64,000 nt of DNA from Verrucosispora sp. NA02020 (GTDB lineage: Bacteria; Actinomycetota; Actinomycetes; Mycobacteriales; Micromonosporaceae): contig NZ_CP054923.1 of assembly GCF_013364215.1 (NCBI RefSeq), positions 4,588,001 to 4,652,000 on the forward strand, given 5' to 3'. Every line of letters starts with the position of its first letter. The stretch's first letter is position 1. This document shows, piece after piece, positions 39,526 through 46,927 of this stretch. A program made the position numbers and the translations under genes. The notes under the pieces were generated by a model. The model ran no database searches. It had not been told where the DNA came from and saw only the letters and a list, made by a program, of their open reading frames with translations.

Positions 39526-40395
39526 GTGCATCCCGACGACCCCATCGACCAGAAGCTGAACCCCGAGCGACCGGCGAGCCGTACGGCCGACGGAGCATCC
39601 TCCGAAAGGACGACCGGACGACACCGCCGCGTGGTGAACCCACGTCGTGGTGTCCGTGCCCGGCTGGCCTCCACCCCGGTCCGGGTGGCCCTCGCCACCG
39701 GCGTGACCTGCTGCCTCGGCGCGGCGGCGGTGGCGACGGCGACCCGGAACGACGACGAGCCACCCCGGGCCCGGGTCGCCGATGCGGTGGCCGAGCGCGC
39801 CCTGGCCGCCGAGGACGACCCCGCCTCCCGTTCCTTCGACCGCAGCCCCTCTCCCACGCCGCCCAGCCCGAGCCCCAGCGCGTCGCCGAGCGCCTCGCCG
39901 ACGCCGAAGAAGACGACCTCCCCGAAGCCCAAGAGGACGACGCCCGCCCCGCCGGCGCGACCCAGGCCGGTCGCCGGACTGACCCAGGCGCAGATGGACA
40001 ACGCCAAGGTGATCGTGGACGTCGGCGTGGACCTCAAGATCCCGCGGCAGGGCCTCGTCGTCGCCGTCGCCACCGCCATGCAGGAGAGCACGCTGCTCAA
40101 CTACGCCAGCGGCGTGCTGCCCGAGTCGCAGAACTACCCGCACCAGGCGATCGGCTGGGACCACGACTCGGTCGGACTGTTCCAGCAGCGGCCCAGCAGC
40201 GGCTGGGGCACCGTACGCGACCTGATGCGGCCCGCCTACGCCTCACGTGCCTTCTACGAGGCGCTGGTGAAGGTGCCGGGCTGGCAGCAGATGAGCATGA
40301 CGCTGGCCGCCCAGGCGGTGCAGATCTCCGCCTACCCGTACGCGTACGCGCAGCACGAGCAGCGGGCCGAGACGATCGTGGCGGCGCTGACCTGA
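39526..40395 (+). CDS. Exported lysozyme-like (transglycosylase-fold) protein
   Basis: A 289-residue protein with a cytoplasmic N-terminus of about 50 residues, one membrane segment (VRVALATGVTCCLGAAAVAT, near 52-71), a Ser/Pro/Lys linker (about 104-146) and a C-terminal domain. The latter reads GLTQAQMDNAKVIVDVGVDL, then VVAVATAMQESTLLNYAS with a possible catalytic Glu, then DSVGLFQQRPSSGWGT, as in actinobacterial lysozyme-superfamily proteins. Likely peptidoglycan-directed at the cell surface. The GTG start has no strong Shine-Dalgarno; TAGCCT 10 bases upstream suggests a nearly leaderless transcript. Confidence 0.75.
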   Translation: MHPDDPIDQKLNPERPASRTADGASSERTTGRHRRVVNPRRGVRARLASTPVRVALATGVTCCLGAAAVATATRNDDEPPRARVADAVAERALAAEDDPASRSFDRSPSPTPPSPSPSASPSASPTPKKTTSPKPKRTTPAPPARPRPVAGLTQAQMDNAKVIVDVGVDLKIPRQGLVVAVATAMQESTLLNYASGVLPESQNYPHQAIGWDHDSVGLFQQRPSSGWGTVRDLMRPAYASRAFYEALVKVPGWQQMSMTLAAQAVQISAYPYAYAQHEQRAETIVAALT

Positions 40396-40483
40396 CGCGC
40401 CGTCGCCGGTCCGGCCCGTCCCTCGTGTCCGGCGGGGACGTCGGCCGGACCGGCGGAGACGGACCCGACCGCGACGTGACGTG

Positions 40484-40930
40484 TCAGACGCGCTTGGGCA
40501 GCACGACGACCCGGCCGAAGAACTCGTCGATGCGGTGCACGACGTCGTTGAAGTCGTCCAGGTCGATCGGCTTGGTGACGTACGCGTTGGCCTGCAGCGT
40601 GTAGCTGCTGATGATGTCGGTGTCGGCGTTCGAGGTGGTCAGCACGACGATCGGGATGGTCCGCAGGTCCTCGTCGTTCTTGACCTCGCCCAGCACCTGA
40701 CGCCCGTCCATCCGGGGCATGTTCAGGTCGAGCAGGATGACGTCCGGCCGGTGCGCCCCGGTGTGCCGCCCCTCGCGACGCAGGAACTCCATCGCCTCCT
40801 GGCCGTCGCTGACCACGTCGATGACCTTGTCGACGGTCGAGGTGGCCAGTGCCTCCTCGATCATGAGCACGTCACCCGGATCGTCGTCGACGACGAGGAT
40901 GTGTACCGGGTCAAGGGTGCGTGCGCCCAT
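40484..40930 (-). CDS. Single-domain response regulator (Rcp1-like)
   Basis: A 148-residue receiver without output domain: acidic residues VVDDDPGDVLMIEEAL, phospho-acceptor Asp in VILLDLNMPRMDGRQVL, Thr in VVLTTSNADTD and Lys in NAYVTKPIDLDDF. The DDDPGDVLM...EAL opening is typical of the Rcp1 subgroup that partners phytochrome or bacteriophytochrome-type kinases. No kinase is present in the island. It lies 59 bases downstream of the STAS gene on the same strand. Confidence 0.92.
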   Translation of the reverse strand: MGARTLDPVHILVVDDDPGDVLMIEEALATSTVDKVIDVVSDGQEAMEFLRREGRHTGAHRPDVILLDLNMPRMDGRQVLGEVKNDEDLRTIPIVVLTTSNADTDIISSYTLQANAYVTKPIDLDDFNDVVHRIDEFFGRVVVLPKRV

Positions 40931-40989
40931 CGTTACCTGCCCTCAGGTCGGCGAGGGCGGGACCTCTCGGCCCCGCGCTGGCGGGAAAT

Positions 40990-41349
40990 CTAGCCCATCC
41001 CCGGGCGGTCGGTGGCCGCCGGGTCGACGGCGTCAGCACCGTACCCCAGCACCTCGGCGAGACCCGTCACCGTCAGCACCCGCTGCACCCGGCCGGTGGC
41101 GCCGGTGACGCGCAACCAGCCGCCCTCGGCCGCCGCCCGGTTGTCTCCCCGGACGAAGACCGAGATGCCGGTCGAGTCGCAGAACGTGAGGTCTGTCAGG
41201 TCGACCAGCAGCCGGCGCTCACCGGCGTCGGCCAGCCGTTCGATGACGGCGGTGAGTTGCCCGGCGCTGCTCATGTCGAGTTCGCCGGCGAGCCGGAGGC
41301 GGGTCGGCCCGCCACCGAGACGCTCGGCGTACGTGACGGTGAACGTCAC
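40990..41349 (-). CDS. STAS-domain anti-sigma-factor antagonist (1)
   Basis: A 119-residue RsbV/SpoIIAA-type protein. TRLRLAGELDMSSAGQLTAV is the N-terminal strand-helix and VDLTDLTFCDSTGISVFVRG carries the phosphorylatable Ser/Thr. GTG 41349 is chosen because GGGAGGGATCACC lies directly upstream. Such proteins, when dephosphorylated by a SpoIIE-type phosphatase, free a sigma factor from its anti-sigma kinase. A matching phosphatase is encoded just upstream (42485-44323). Confidence 0.9.
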   Translation of the reverse strand: MTFTVTYAERLGGGPTRLRLAGELDMSSAGQLTAVIERLADAGERRLLVDLTDLTFCDSTGISVFVRGDNRAAAEGGWLRVTGATGRVQRVLTVTGLAEVLGYGADAVDPAATDRPGMG

Positions 41350-41426
41350 GGTGATCCCTCCCGCCGTCCAGAGACGGATGCTTGCAGTGGCGCAAGTATA
41401 GAGCCAGCCTGACAGCCGGCCGGATC

Positions 41427-42488
41427 CTACGCCTCGGCGGGTGCCGGACGGGCGCAGCGCGCCGCCACCACCGCGCGGCCCGACCGCAGGTATCCGGCGG
41501 CGCGGGGGAAGTCCTGCAGGACGCGGGCGTAGTGGCCCAGGACGGTGTCCACGGCGGACTCCGGCACCCCGCGGCTGTCCAGCACGGCCGCCATCCACTC
41601 GACGAACTCGGTGAACAGCGTGTCGTCGTCGACGTAGAGCGCGGCGGCCAGGAAGTCCAGGACGTGGCCGAGGTCGCTGACCGTCGAGTCGGTCTGGGCC
41701 GGGGTGTAGTCCCGGGCGGCCGGATGTCGGTGCGCCAGATCGGCCAGCGCGCTGTCGATCAGCTCACCGCGCCGGGCGACCAGGGCGGCGTACTCGTCGT
41801 CGGCGAGGTGCGCCAGGCTGGCCGGTGGCGGCCCCGCCCGCAGCGCCCGCTCGTCGCCGAGCAGGCGTGCCGCGGTGGGTCCGTCGGGCGCCCACAGCAC
41901 GCCCAGGCGCCGCGCCCAGCGGCCGTCCGTGCCGAAGCCCCGCCCGCCGACCACCACCGGCACGTCCGCGCGCTGGCATGCCTCCACCATGCGGTGGGCG
42001 TGCGGCAGCCGCATCGGCAGCGCGCACGCCAGCGCGACCGCGTCCGCGTCGTGGCGGTGCAGGTACGACACCAGGTGCGCGGCGGGCACGCTGGCCCCGA
42101 GGAAGGTCACCTGCCAGCCACGCAGCCGCAGCATCTCGGCGACCAGTCGCGCCGGCAGCGCGTGCCACTCGCCGTCCATGCAGGCCACCACGATCCGACC
42201 TCGGGTCGGCCGCACCTCGCGATACGCCGCGATCGCCCCCACCACCCGCTCGCTGATGTGGGTGGCGGCATGTTCCTGGGCCACGCTCCACTCGTTGCGG
42301 GCCCACCGCTCCCCCACCTCAGCCTGGGCCGGGGCGACCAGTTCGAGCAGCAGCCGTTCGGCCGGCACCCCACCGTCGAGCAGGCCCCGGGCCACCTCGA
42401 TGGCGGCCGGCTCGTCGGCCTCGGCGAGACAGTGCAGGTAGTCCTCGTACGCGGCGGCGGAGAGGACACCTCTGGTCGCGGTGGTCAC
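41427..42488 (-). CDS. Cobalamin-binding sensor with CarH-type Wx9EH motif, no DNA-binding domain
   Basis: The 353-residue protein has an N-terminal four-helix cap (about 10-90) containing Trp62 followed after exactly nine residues by Glu72-His73 (Wx9EH, the signature of CarH/LitR adenosylcobalamin photoreceptors). A Rossmann B12-binding domain follows (98-200) with the cobalt-ligand motif as GEWHALP (His109), and then a helical C-terminal domain (about 235-353) I cannot name. There is no MerR-type helix-turn-helix, unlike CarH. Its GTG overlaps the phosphatase stop (GTGA), so the two are made together. Likely a light- or B12-responsive input to the partner-switch (inference). Confidence 0.85.
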   Translation of the reverse strand: MTTATRGVLSAAAYEDYLHCLAEADEPAAIEVARGLLDGGVPAERLLLELVAPAQAEVGERWARNEWSVAQEHAATHISERVVGAIAAYREVRPTRGRIVVACMDGEWHALPARLVAEMLRLRGWQVTFLGASVPAAHLVSYLHRHDADAVALACALPMRLPHAHRMVEACQRADVPVVVGGRGFGTDGRWARRLGVLWAPDGPTAARLLGDERALRAGPPPASLAHLADDEYAALVARRGELIDSALADLAHRHPAARDYTPAQTDSTVSDLGHVLDFLAAALYVDDDTLFTEFVEWMAAVLDSRGVPESAVDTVLGHYARVLQDFPRAAGYLRSGRAVVAARCARPAPAEA

Positions 42489-44323
42489 GACCCGGTCGTC
42501 CCTGCCCCGTCCCCAGGTGGGGTGGGCACCGCGTGCAGGTGCCGGTGCGAGCGCGGGCCGGCGCCGGTGGCGCGCAGCGCGAGCACCGCGATGTCGTCGT
42601 GGTCGCGGTGGGCCAGCCAGTCGCAGGTGACCTGCTCGATCCGCTCGGCCAGGGCGGGCGCGGGCATCCGCTGGCAGTCGGTCACCGCCTGCACCAGCCG
42701 GTCGGTGCCGAGCTGCTCGTCGCCGCGCCGTCCGCCGCGTGCCTCGGTCACCCCGTCGCTGTAGAGCAGACACGTCTCACCGGGGGCGAGCCGGACGGTG
42801 ACCTGACCGACCCGCGGGTCCGGCACCACGCCGATGAGCATTCCGCGCAGCGGCAACTGCTCCACCTCGCCGGAGGCCCGCAGCACCAGCGGCGGCAGGT
42901 GCCCGCCACCGGCCAGCGTCAGCGACAGGCCGCCGTCGCGGTGCGGCCGGACCACGCCCAGCACCAGCGTGGCGAACCGGCCCTGTCCGTGCGCCAGGGT
43001 GGTCTCCAGCAGCGCGTCGTTGAGCAGCTGCAACAGGCGGGCCGGCTGCTGCTCGACCCGGTGCAGCGCGTGCAGGCACTGCCGTAGCTGGCCGGTGAAG
43101 ACGGCCGCCTCCACACCCTTGCCGGAGACGTCGCCGAGGAAGAACACCGAGCCGCCGTCGGGCAGCCGGTGGGAGCCGTAGAAGTCGCCGCCGATGCGCA
43201 GCCCCGCCTGGGCGGGGCGGTACGCCGTGCCCCACTGCACGCCCGGTGCCTCCACCGGCTCCACCGGCAGCAGGCTGGACTGCAGGGTGTCGGCGACCTC
43301 CGCCTGTTCGCGATAGAGCAGCGCGGTGGTCAGGGCCGCACCGGCGCGGGCGGCGAACGCCCCGATCAGGTCGACGTCCTCCTCGGCGTACCAGTCGGTG
43401 GCCGCGCGGGCCACCAGCAGCACTCCGGCGGGCGCGTCCCGGCCGGGAAGCTGCACCAGGCGGGCGCAGACGTCGGCGGCGGCCGACCCGGGCAACCAGC
43501 CCGCCTCGACGGCCTGTTCGACGAGCCAGTCGACGGTGTGCGGCTGGACTCCCCGGAGGCTGTCGGCGACCGCCTGCGGCAGCTCGGTGACGGAGAGCAC
43601 GCCCCGCTCCACCACCGGCGCGTCGTCGTCGGCGCGGCTGGCCCGCCACCAGCGGGCCCGGCCGGAACGCGGCGCCAGCACCAGCACCGCCACCTCCGCC
43701 AGGGTGGGTACGGCGAGCCGGACCACCGCTGCGGCGGCCCGGTCCGGGTGCAGCGGGTTGCCCAGCTTCTCGCCGACCACGGCCAGGAAGGCGGACCTGG
43801 ACCGCTCGGCCGCCAGCGCGTCGGCGCGGACGACACTCTCGCTGACGTCCTCCACGTACCAGCAGCTTCGACCGGCCGACAGCGGCACCCGGCGGGCCCG
43901 GAGTCGCCGGCCGTGGTGGACGAACTCGGTCGGATCGGCACGCAGTCCGTCGATCGTGCCGAGCGTGCCCCCGACGGCGATCTCCGGCAGGAGTCGCTCG
44001 GCGACGGGGCTGACGTGCCACACGGTGTCGTCGGGACCGCACACCACGAGTCCCTCACGGAGGTGCTCGACCACCTCGGGCCAGTCGGCTGCGGCGTGGG
44101 AGCGCTCCAGGGCGGAGAGGCCAGCGGTTGAGGACGCATCCGGGCGCCATGCCGAGACCCGGGCGACACGCGGCGGGGTAGACCGTCCGTCGCCGGGCTC
44201 GAGATCCCTGACGTCGGTACCCGTCACCAGCTCGGCCCTACTCCTGTCGATTTCCGCACCCGCGTTGCGCGGGGTGCACGGCGTTTCCCCACCCACCCTA
44301 CGCTGCTCCCGCGCTACCGCCAC
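42485..44323 (-). CDS. PAS-GAF-SpoIIE (PP2C) serine phosphatase
   Basis: The protein of up to 612 residues has a PAS-like domain (about 80-170, VVEHLREGLVVCGPDDTVWH), a GAF domain (about 190-345, DWYAEEDVDLIGAFAARAGA at its end) and a PP2C/SpoIIE domain (about 350-590) with metal-binding motifs IGGDFYG, FLGDVSGKGVEAAV, LLYSDGVTEARGG and DHDDIAVLAL. Such phosphatases remove phosphate from STAS anti-anti-sigma factors. Start uncertain: GTG 44323 is the longest; GTG 44227 is a reasonable alternative. Divergent from two STAS genes and coupled to the B12 protein. Confidence 0.9.
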   Translation of the reverse strand: MAVAREQRRVGGETPCTPRNAGAEIDRSRAELVTGTDVRDLEPGDGRSTPPRVARVSAWRPDASSTAGLSALERSHAAADWPEVVEHLREGLVVCGPDDTVWHVSPVAERLLPEIAVGGTLGTIDGLRADPTEFVHHGRRLRARRVPLSAGRSCWYVEDVSESVVRADALAAERSRSAFLAVVGEKLGNPLHPDRAAAAVVRLAVPTLAEVAVLVLAPRSGRARWWRASRADDDAPVVERGVLSVTELPQAVADSLRGVQPHTVDWLVEQAVEAGWLPGSAAADVCARLVQLPGRDAPAGVLLVARAATDWYAEEDVDLIGAFAARAGAALTTALLYREQAEVADTLQSSLLPVEPVEAPGVQWGTAYRPAQAGLRIGGDFYGSHRLPDGGSVFFLGDVSGKGVEAAVFTGQLRQCLHALHRVEQQPARLLQLLNDALLETTLAHGQGRFATLVLGVVRPHRDGGLSLTLAGGGHLPPLVLRASGEVEQLPLRGMLIGVVPDPRVGQVTVRLAPGETCLLYSDGVTEARGGRRGDEQLGTDRLVQAVTDCQRMPAPALAERIEQVTCDWLAHRDHDDIAVLALRATGAGPRSHRHLHAVPTPPGDGAGTTGS

Positions 44324-44466
44324 CCGGCAGCGATCACGGCCGAGCGGCCCGCGCGGGACGCGTCGGCGGACGCGAGCGTGCCGGTCGCGCCCGGGAGGCG
44401 GTGCAGCTCAGGGATTGTTACGATCCGGGACGCCCCTGCCCGCCCACCCCCGCGGAAGGCTGATCG

Positions 44467-44862
44467 TTGCTGTCACACGGTCGGAGACCCGAGTCGACGC
44501 CCCTGAGCATGTCCGTCGACCGGGCCGATCCCCGAGCACCCGTCATCCGGGTCGGTGGAGACCTGGCCTACACCACGGCGGCCCCGCTCCGGGTGGAGAT
44601 CGACCGGCTGCTGGGCACCGGGCCCGTCACGCTCGTGCTGGACTTCGCCGACCTCCAGTTCATCGACAGCACCGGGCTCAGCGTGATCGTGCACGCCTGG
44701 CGTGAGGGGCAGCAGCACGGCAGCACGGTCGAGCTGCGCGCGGTGCCGCGATTCCTGGAGACGATCCTCGACATGACCGGCGTCACCGGGCTGCTCGCCC
44801 GTCCGGTCGGCGGCGGTGGACCGGCGACCGGGTCCGAGGGCCAGCCAACCGTCACCGCGTAA
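44467..44862 (+). CDS. STAS-domain anti-sigma-factor antagonist (2)
   Basis: A 131-residue STAS protein with PVIRVGGDLAYTTAAPLRVE, the phospho-site VLDFADLQFIDSTGLSVIVH and a Gly-rich tail. TTG 44467 follows GGAAGGCTGATCG; ATG 44509 (MSVDRADPRAPVIRV) is the alternative. It starts 143 bases from the divergent phosphatase gene. The conserved DSTG Ser/Thr suggests that it can be phosphorylated by an anti-sigma kinase not encoded here. Confidence 0.85.
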   Translation: MLSHGRRPESTPLSMSVDRADPRAPVIRVGGDLAYTTAAPLRVEIDRLLGTGPVTLVLDFADLQFIDSTGLSVIVHAWREGQQHGSTVELRAVPRFLETILDMTGVTGLLARPVGGGGPATGSEGQPTVTA

Positions 44863-44949
44863 AAGGCCATCACTGCGAAAATGCCGGTCTCCGGGAGAAA
44901 CGCCGACCCCGCGACTTGCGTCAGACGCAGGGACTGGGAGCATGGGGGC

Positions 44950-45297
44950 ATGTCCTCACCGCTGTTGGCCATCACGGTCAGCCGTCTCGACGCCGAGCGC
45001 GCCGAGCTACGGCTCACCGGTGATCTGGACTTCGACAGCGCACCCGACCTGATCGCCGCCGTCACGGAGCTGCACCGCTCCGGCTACCGGCAGCTCGTCA
45101 TCGACCTCGCCGGGGTCGGCCTCTGCGACTCCTCCGGGCTGAGCGCCTTCGTGATGGCCCACCGCAGCGGCTCCGAGCCGATCCGGCTGGTCAACGTCAA
45201 CCCGCCGCTACGTCAGCTGCTGGACCGCACCGGCCTGGCCGAGCTGCTGCAACTGCCGCCGGCCGTGGACGGCGACGGCATCACCGCGGTCGGCTGA
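44950..45297 (+). CDS. STAS-domain anti-sigma-factor antagonist (3)
   Basis: The 115-residue STAS protein reads RAELRLTGDLDFDSAPDLIA then VIDLAGVGLCDSSGLSAFVM, with phospho-site Ser in CDSSG. ATG 44950 lies inside a GGGAGCATGGGGGC purine-rich site. The C-terminal helix RQLLDRTGLAELLQLPPA is typical. It follows STAS (2) by 87 bases in the same direction. Confidence 0.9.
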   Translation: MSSPLLAITVSRLDAERAELRLTGDLDFDSAPDLIAAVTELHRSGYRQLVIDLAGVGLCDSSGLSAFVMAHRSGSEPIRLVNVNPPLRQLLDRTGLAELLQLPPAVDGDGITAVG

Positions 45298-45324
45298 CCG
45301 CGCCGGACGCCGCCCGACAGGGGT

Positions 45325-45357
45325 GGCCCCCGACCCTGGGACCAGGGGCCGGGGGCC
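45325..45357. terminator. GC-rich hairpin between convergent genes
   Basis: GGCCCCCGACCCTGG pairs imperfectly with CCAGGGGCCGGGGGCC, 27 bases after the STAS (3) stop and 10 bases before the end of the convergent gene. It is placed to serve both. Confidence 0.6.
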
Positions 45358-45367
45358 GGAACAGGGA

Positions 45368-45670
45368 TCAGGGCGTCGGGACCGTACGGCCGACGGCGCG
45401 GTGCGGTGCGACGGCGGTCTCCGCGTCCTCGGGAGGTCCGGCCTCCGGCGGCTGGAACAGATACCGGACGAACTCCCCGTCCGTGCCGTCGTCCTCCGCC
45501 CCGGGCCACTGGCCGGCGCAGTCGACCCCGATCACCTCACGGCCGGTGCCGTCCGGCTCCTCCAGCAGCGCCCACAGCGTCACCGGGTAGCACCGGGTGT
45601 CCTCGGCGGTCAGCCGCCATCGCGCGTACCAGCCCGGTCGGGCGGGGACGATCTCGACAATCTGCTTCAT
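45368..45670 (-). CDS. Hypothetical protein (100 aa)
   Basis: It starts MKQIVEIVPARPGWYARWRL after GGGAAGGTCCG. The pattern of a short beta-rich domain (GWYARWRLTAEDTRCYPVTL then WALLEEPDGTGREVIGVDCA) followed by a Pro/Glu/Asp-rich tail recalls small conserved actinobacterial proteins of unknown function. No membrane segment. The same frame stays open upstream to 46177 but overlaps the opposite-strand DUF2267 gene and is not coding. Confidence 0.75.
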   Translation of the reverse strand: MKQIVEIVPARPGWYARWRLTAEDTRCYPVTLWALLEEPDGTGREVIGVDCAGQWPGAEDDGTDGEFVRYLFQPPEAGPPEDAETAVAPHRAVGRTVPTP

Positions 45671-45899
45671 CGGACCTTCCCTTCCGCGTGCCTCGGAAGT
45701 TCGTGCCTCACACCGGGTTGTCCGGCCACCCCGATCGTCCGGCCGGCGCGGGTGAGCGCCCCTCACCCGCGCCGGATGAAGCCCGAACACCCGGCCCGGA
45801 CACCCGGCTCGCGGCATCGGGCGATCGTTTCGTGCTCGGTGGCAACGGGAACGCGTCGCCGGAGGCCCGCACGAGAACCGACGGAAGCGAGGTGTCACC

Positions 45900-46880
45900 G
45901 TGCGCAAGCAGATGGAGGGCGACAACCAGCGCCGCCGCGCTCTGGCCCGGCAGGCCCGCGAACGCGGCATGCAGGCCGCCGACACCGGCGCGAGCCTGAG
46001 CGCCTCCAAGCAGCTCACGCACCTGGAGCAGAGCAAGCGCGCCGGACCGCCGCCGGCCGGGAAGAACCGCAAACCGGACACGACGCGCGGTGGGCCCGCG
46101 CCCCCGCCGGCCGGGGTCGCCGCGAACCCTCGGCCCCGACCCGATCCGGGCACGAACGCCCCGGGAGTCACCAGCATGGGCTACCGCGAACTCGTCGAGG
46201 ACGTCGTCCGGCGGTCCGGCGTCGACTTCCGTACCGCCAAGGTCGGGGTCGAGTCGACGGTGCTCGTGCTGGCCACGGCCCTGGAGGCCGGCGAACGCCA
46301 GCGCCTGCTGCGGGCGGTACCGGACTCGCTGCACGACGTCGTGCCCGTCGACGGCATCCGACGCCACCGGGACCTGTCCGGGTTCCTGTCCGAGGTGGGC
46401 CGGATCAGCGGACGCACCCCGGAGCAGGCCCGCTACCAGGCCGAGGCCACCCTGGCGGCGCTCGCCGAGCAGGACCGCGACCTGGTCGAGTCGCTGCACG
46501 TACCGGACGGGTTGCGCGACCTGCTCGACCCGCCGGCAGCCGGCGGCGGTGTGGTCGGCACGAACGGCGGCACCCCGCCGCTCACCGACACGGAGCTACG
46601 CGACGCGCTGAGCGGGCTGCCCTACTGGTCCGGTAACAGCGACGCGCTGTCCCGGACGCTGGAGCTGCCTGCGGAGAACCTCGACCGGGTGCTCGACCGG
46701 CTCGACCTGCTCCGGGACGAGACCGGACGACGGCCGCGCATCGGCCGCGCCGGCCCCACCACGGCGGTGCTGACCGTCAGCAGCCGCAACGCCGGAGCGG
46801 TGACCGCGCTGGACGTCGACCTGGCCCACGCCGTCGACGACGCGATCGACGAGGCGGGCGCCGGAATGGCCGACGGCTGA
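45900..46880 (+). CDS. DUF2267 protein fused to a degenerate pterin-dehydratase-like domain
   Basis: The 326-residue protein has three parts. Residues 1-60 are a basic conserved leader (MRKQMEGDNQRRRALARQAR then SASKQLTHLEQSKR). Residues 94-212 are a DUF2267 helical domain (YRELVEDVVRRSGVDFRTAK, AEATLAALAEQ). Residues 228-324 match the pterin-4a-carbinolamine dehydratase fold (LTDTELRDALSGLPYWSGNS then SRTLELPAENLDRVLDRLDL and ALDVDLAHAVDDAI). The catalytic HHP-type motif is RRP (277-279), so dehydratase activity is unlikely. GTG 45900 follows GCGAGGTGTCACC. Confidence 0.75.
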   Translation: MRKQMEGDNQRRRALARQARERGMQAADTGASLSASKQLTHLEQSKRAGPPPAGKNRKPDTTRGGPAPPPAGVAANPRPRPDPGTNAPGVTSMGYRELVEDVVRRSGVDFRTAKVGVESTVLVLATALEAGERQRLLRAVPDSLHDVVPVDGIRRHRDLSGFLSEVGRISGRTPEQARYQAEATLAALAEQDRDLVESLHVPDGLRDLLDPPAAGGGVVGTNGGTPPLTDTELRDALSGLPYWSGNSDALSRTLELPAENLDRVLDRLDLLRDETGRRPRIGRAGPTTAVLTVSSRNAGAVTALDVDLAHAVDDAIDEAGAGMADG

Positions 46881-46927
46881 TCCCCGCCGCCGGGCCGGGT
46901 GGACGAGTTCCCCGGCCCGGCGGCCGG

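Noticed and set aside
45368..46177. 269-codon minus-strand frame extending the small hypothetical gene
   Set aside because: The upstream part overlaps the leader of the DUF2267 fusion gene and is Arg/Pro-rich. ATG 45670 has a good ribosome site.
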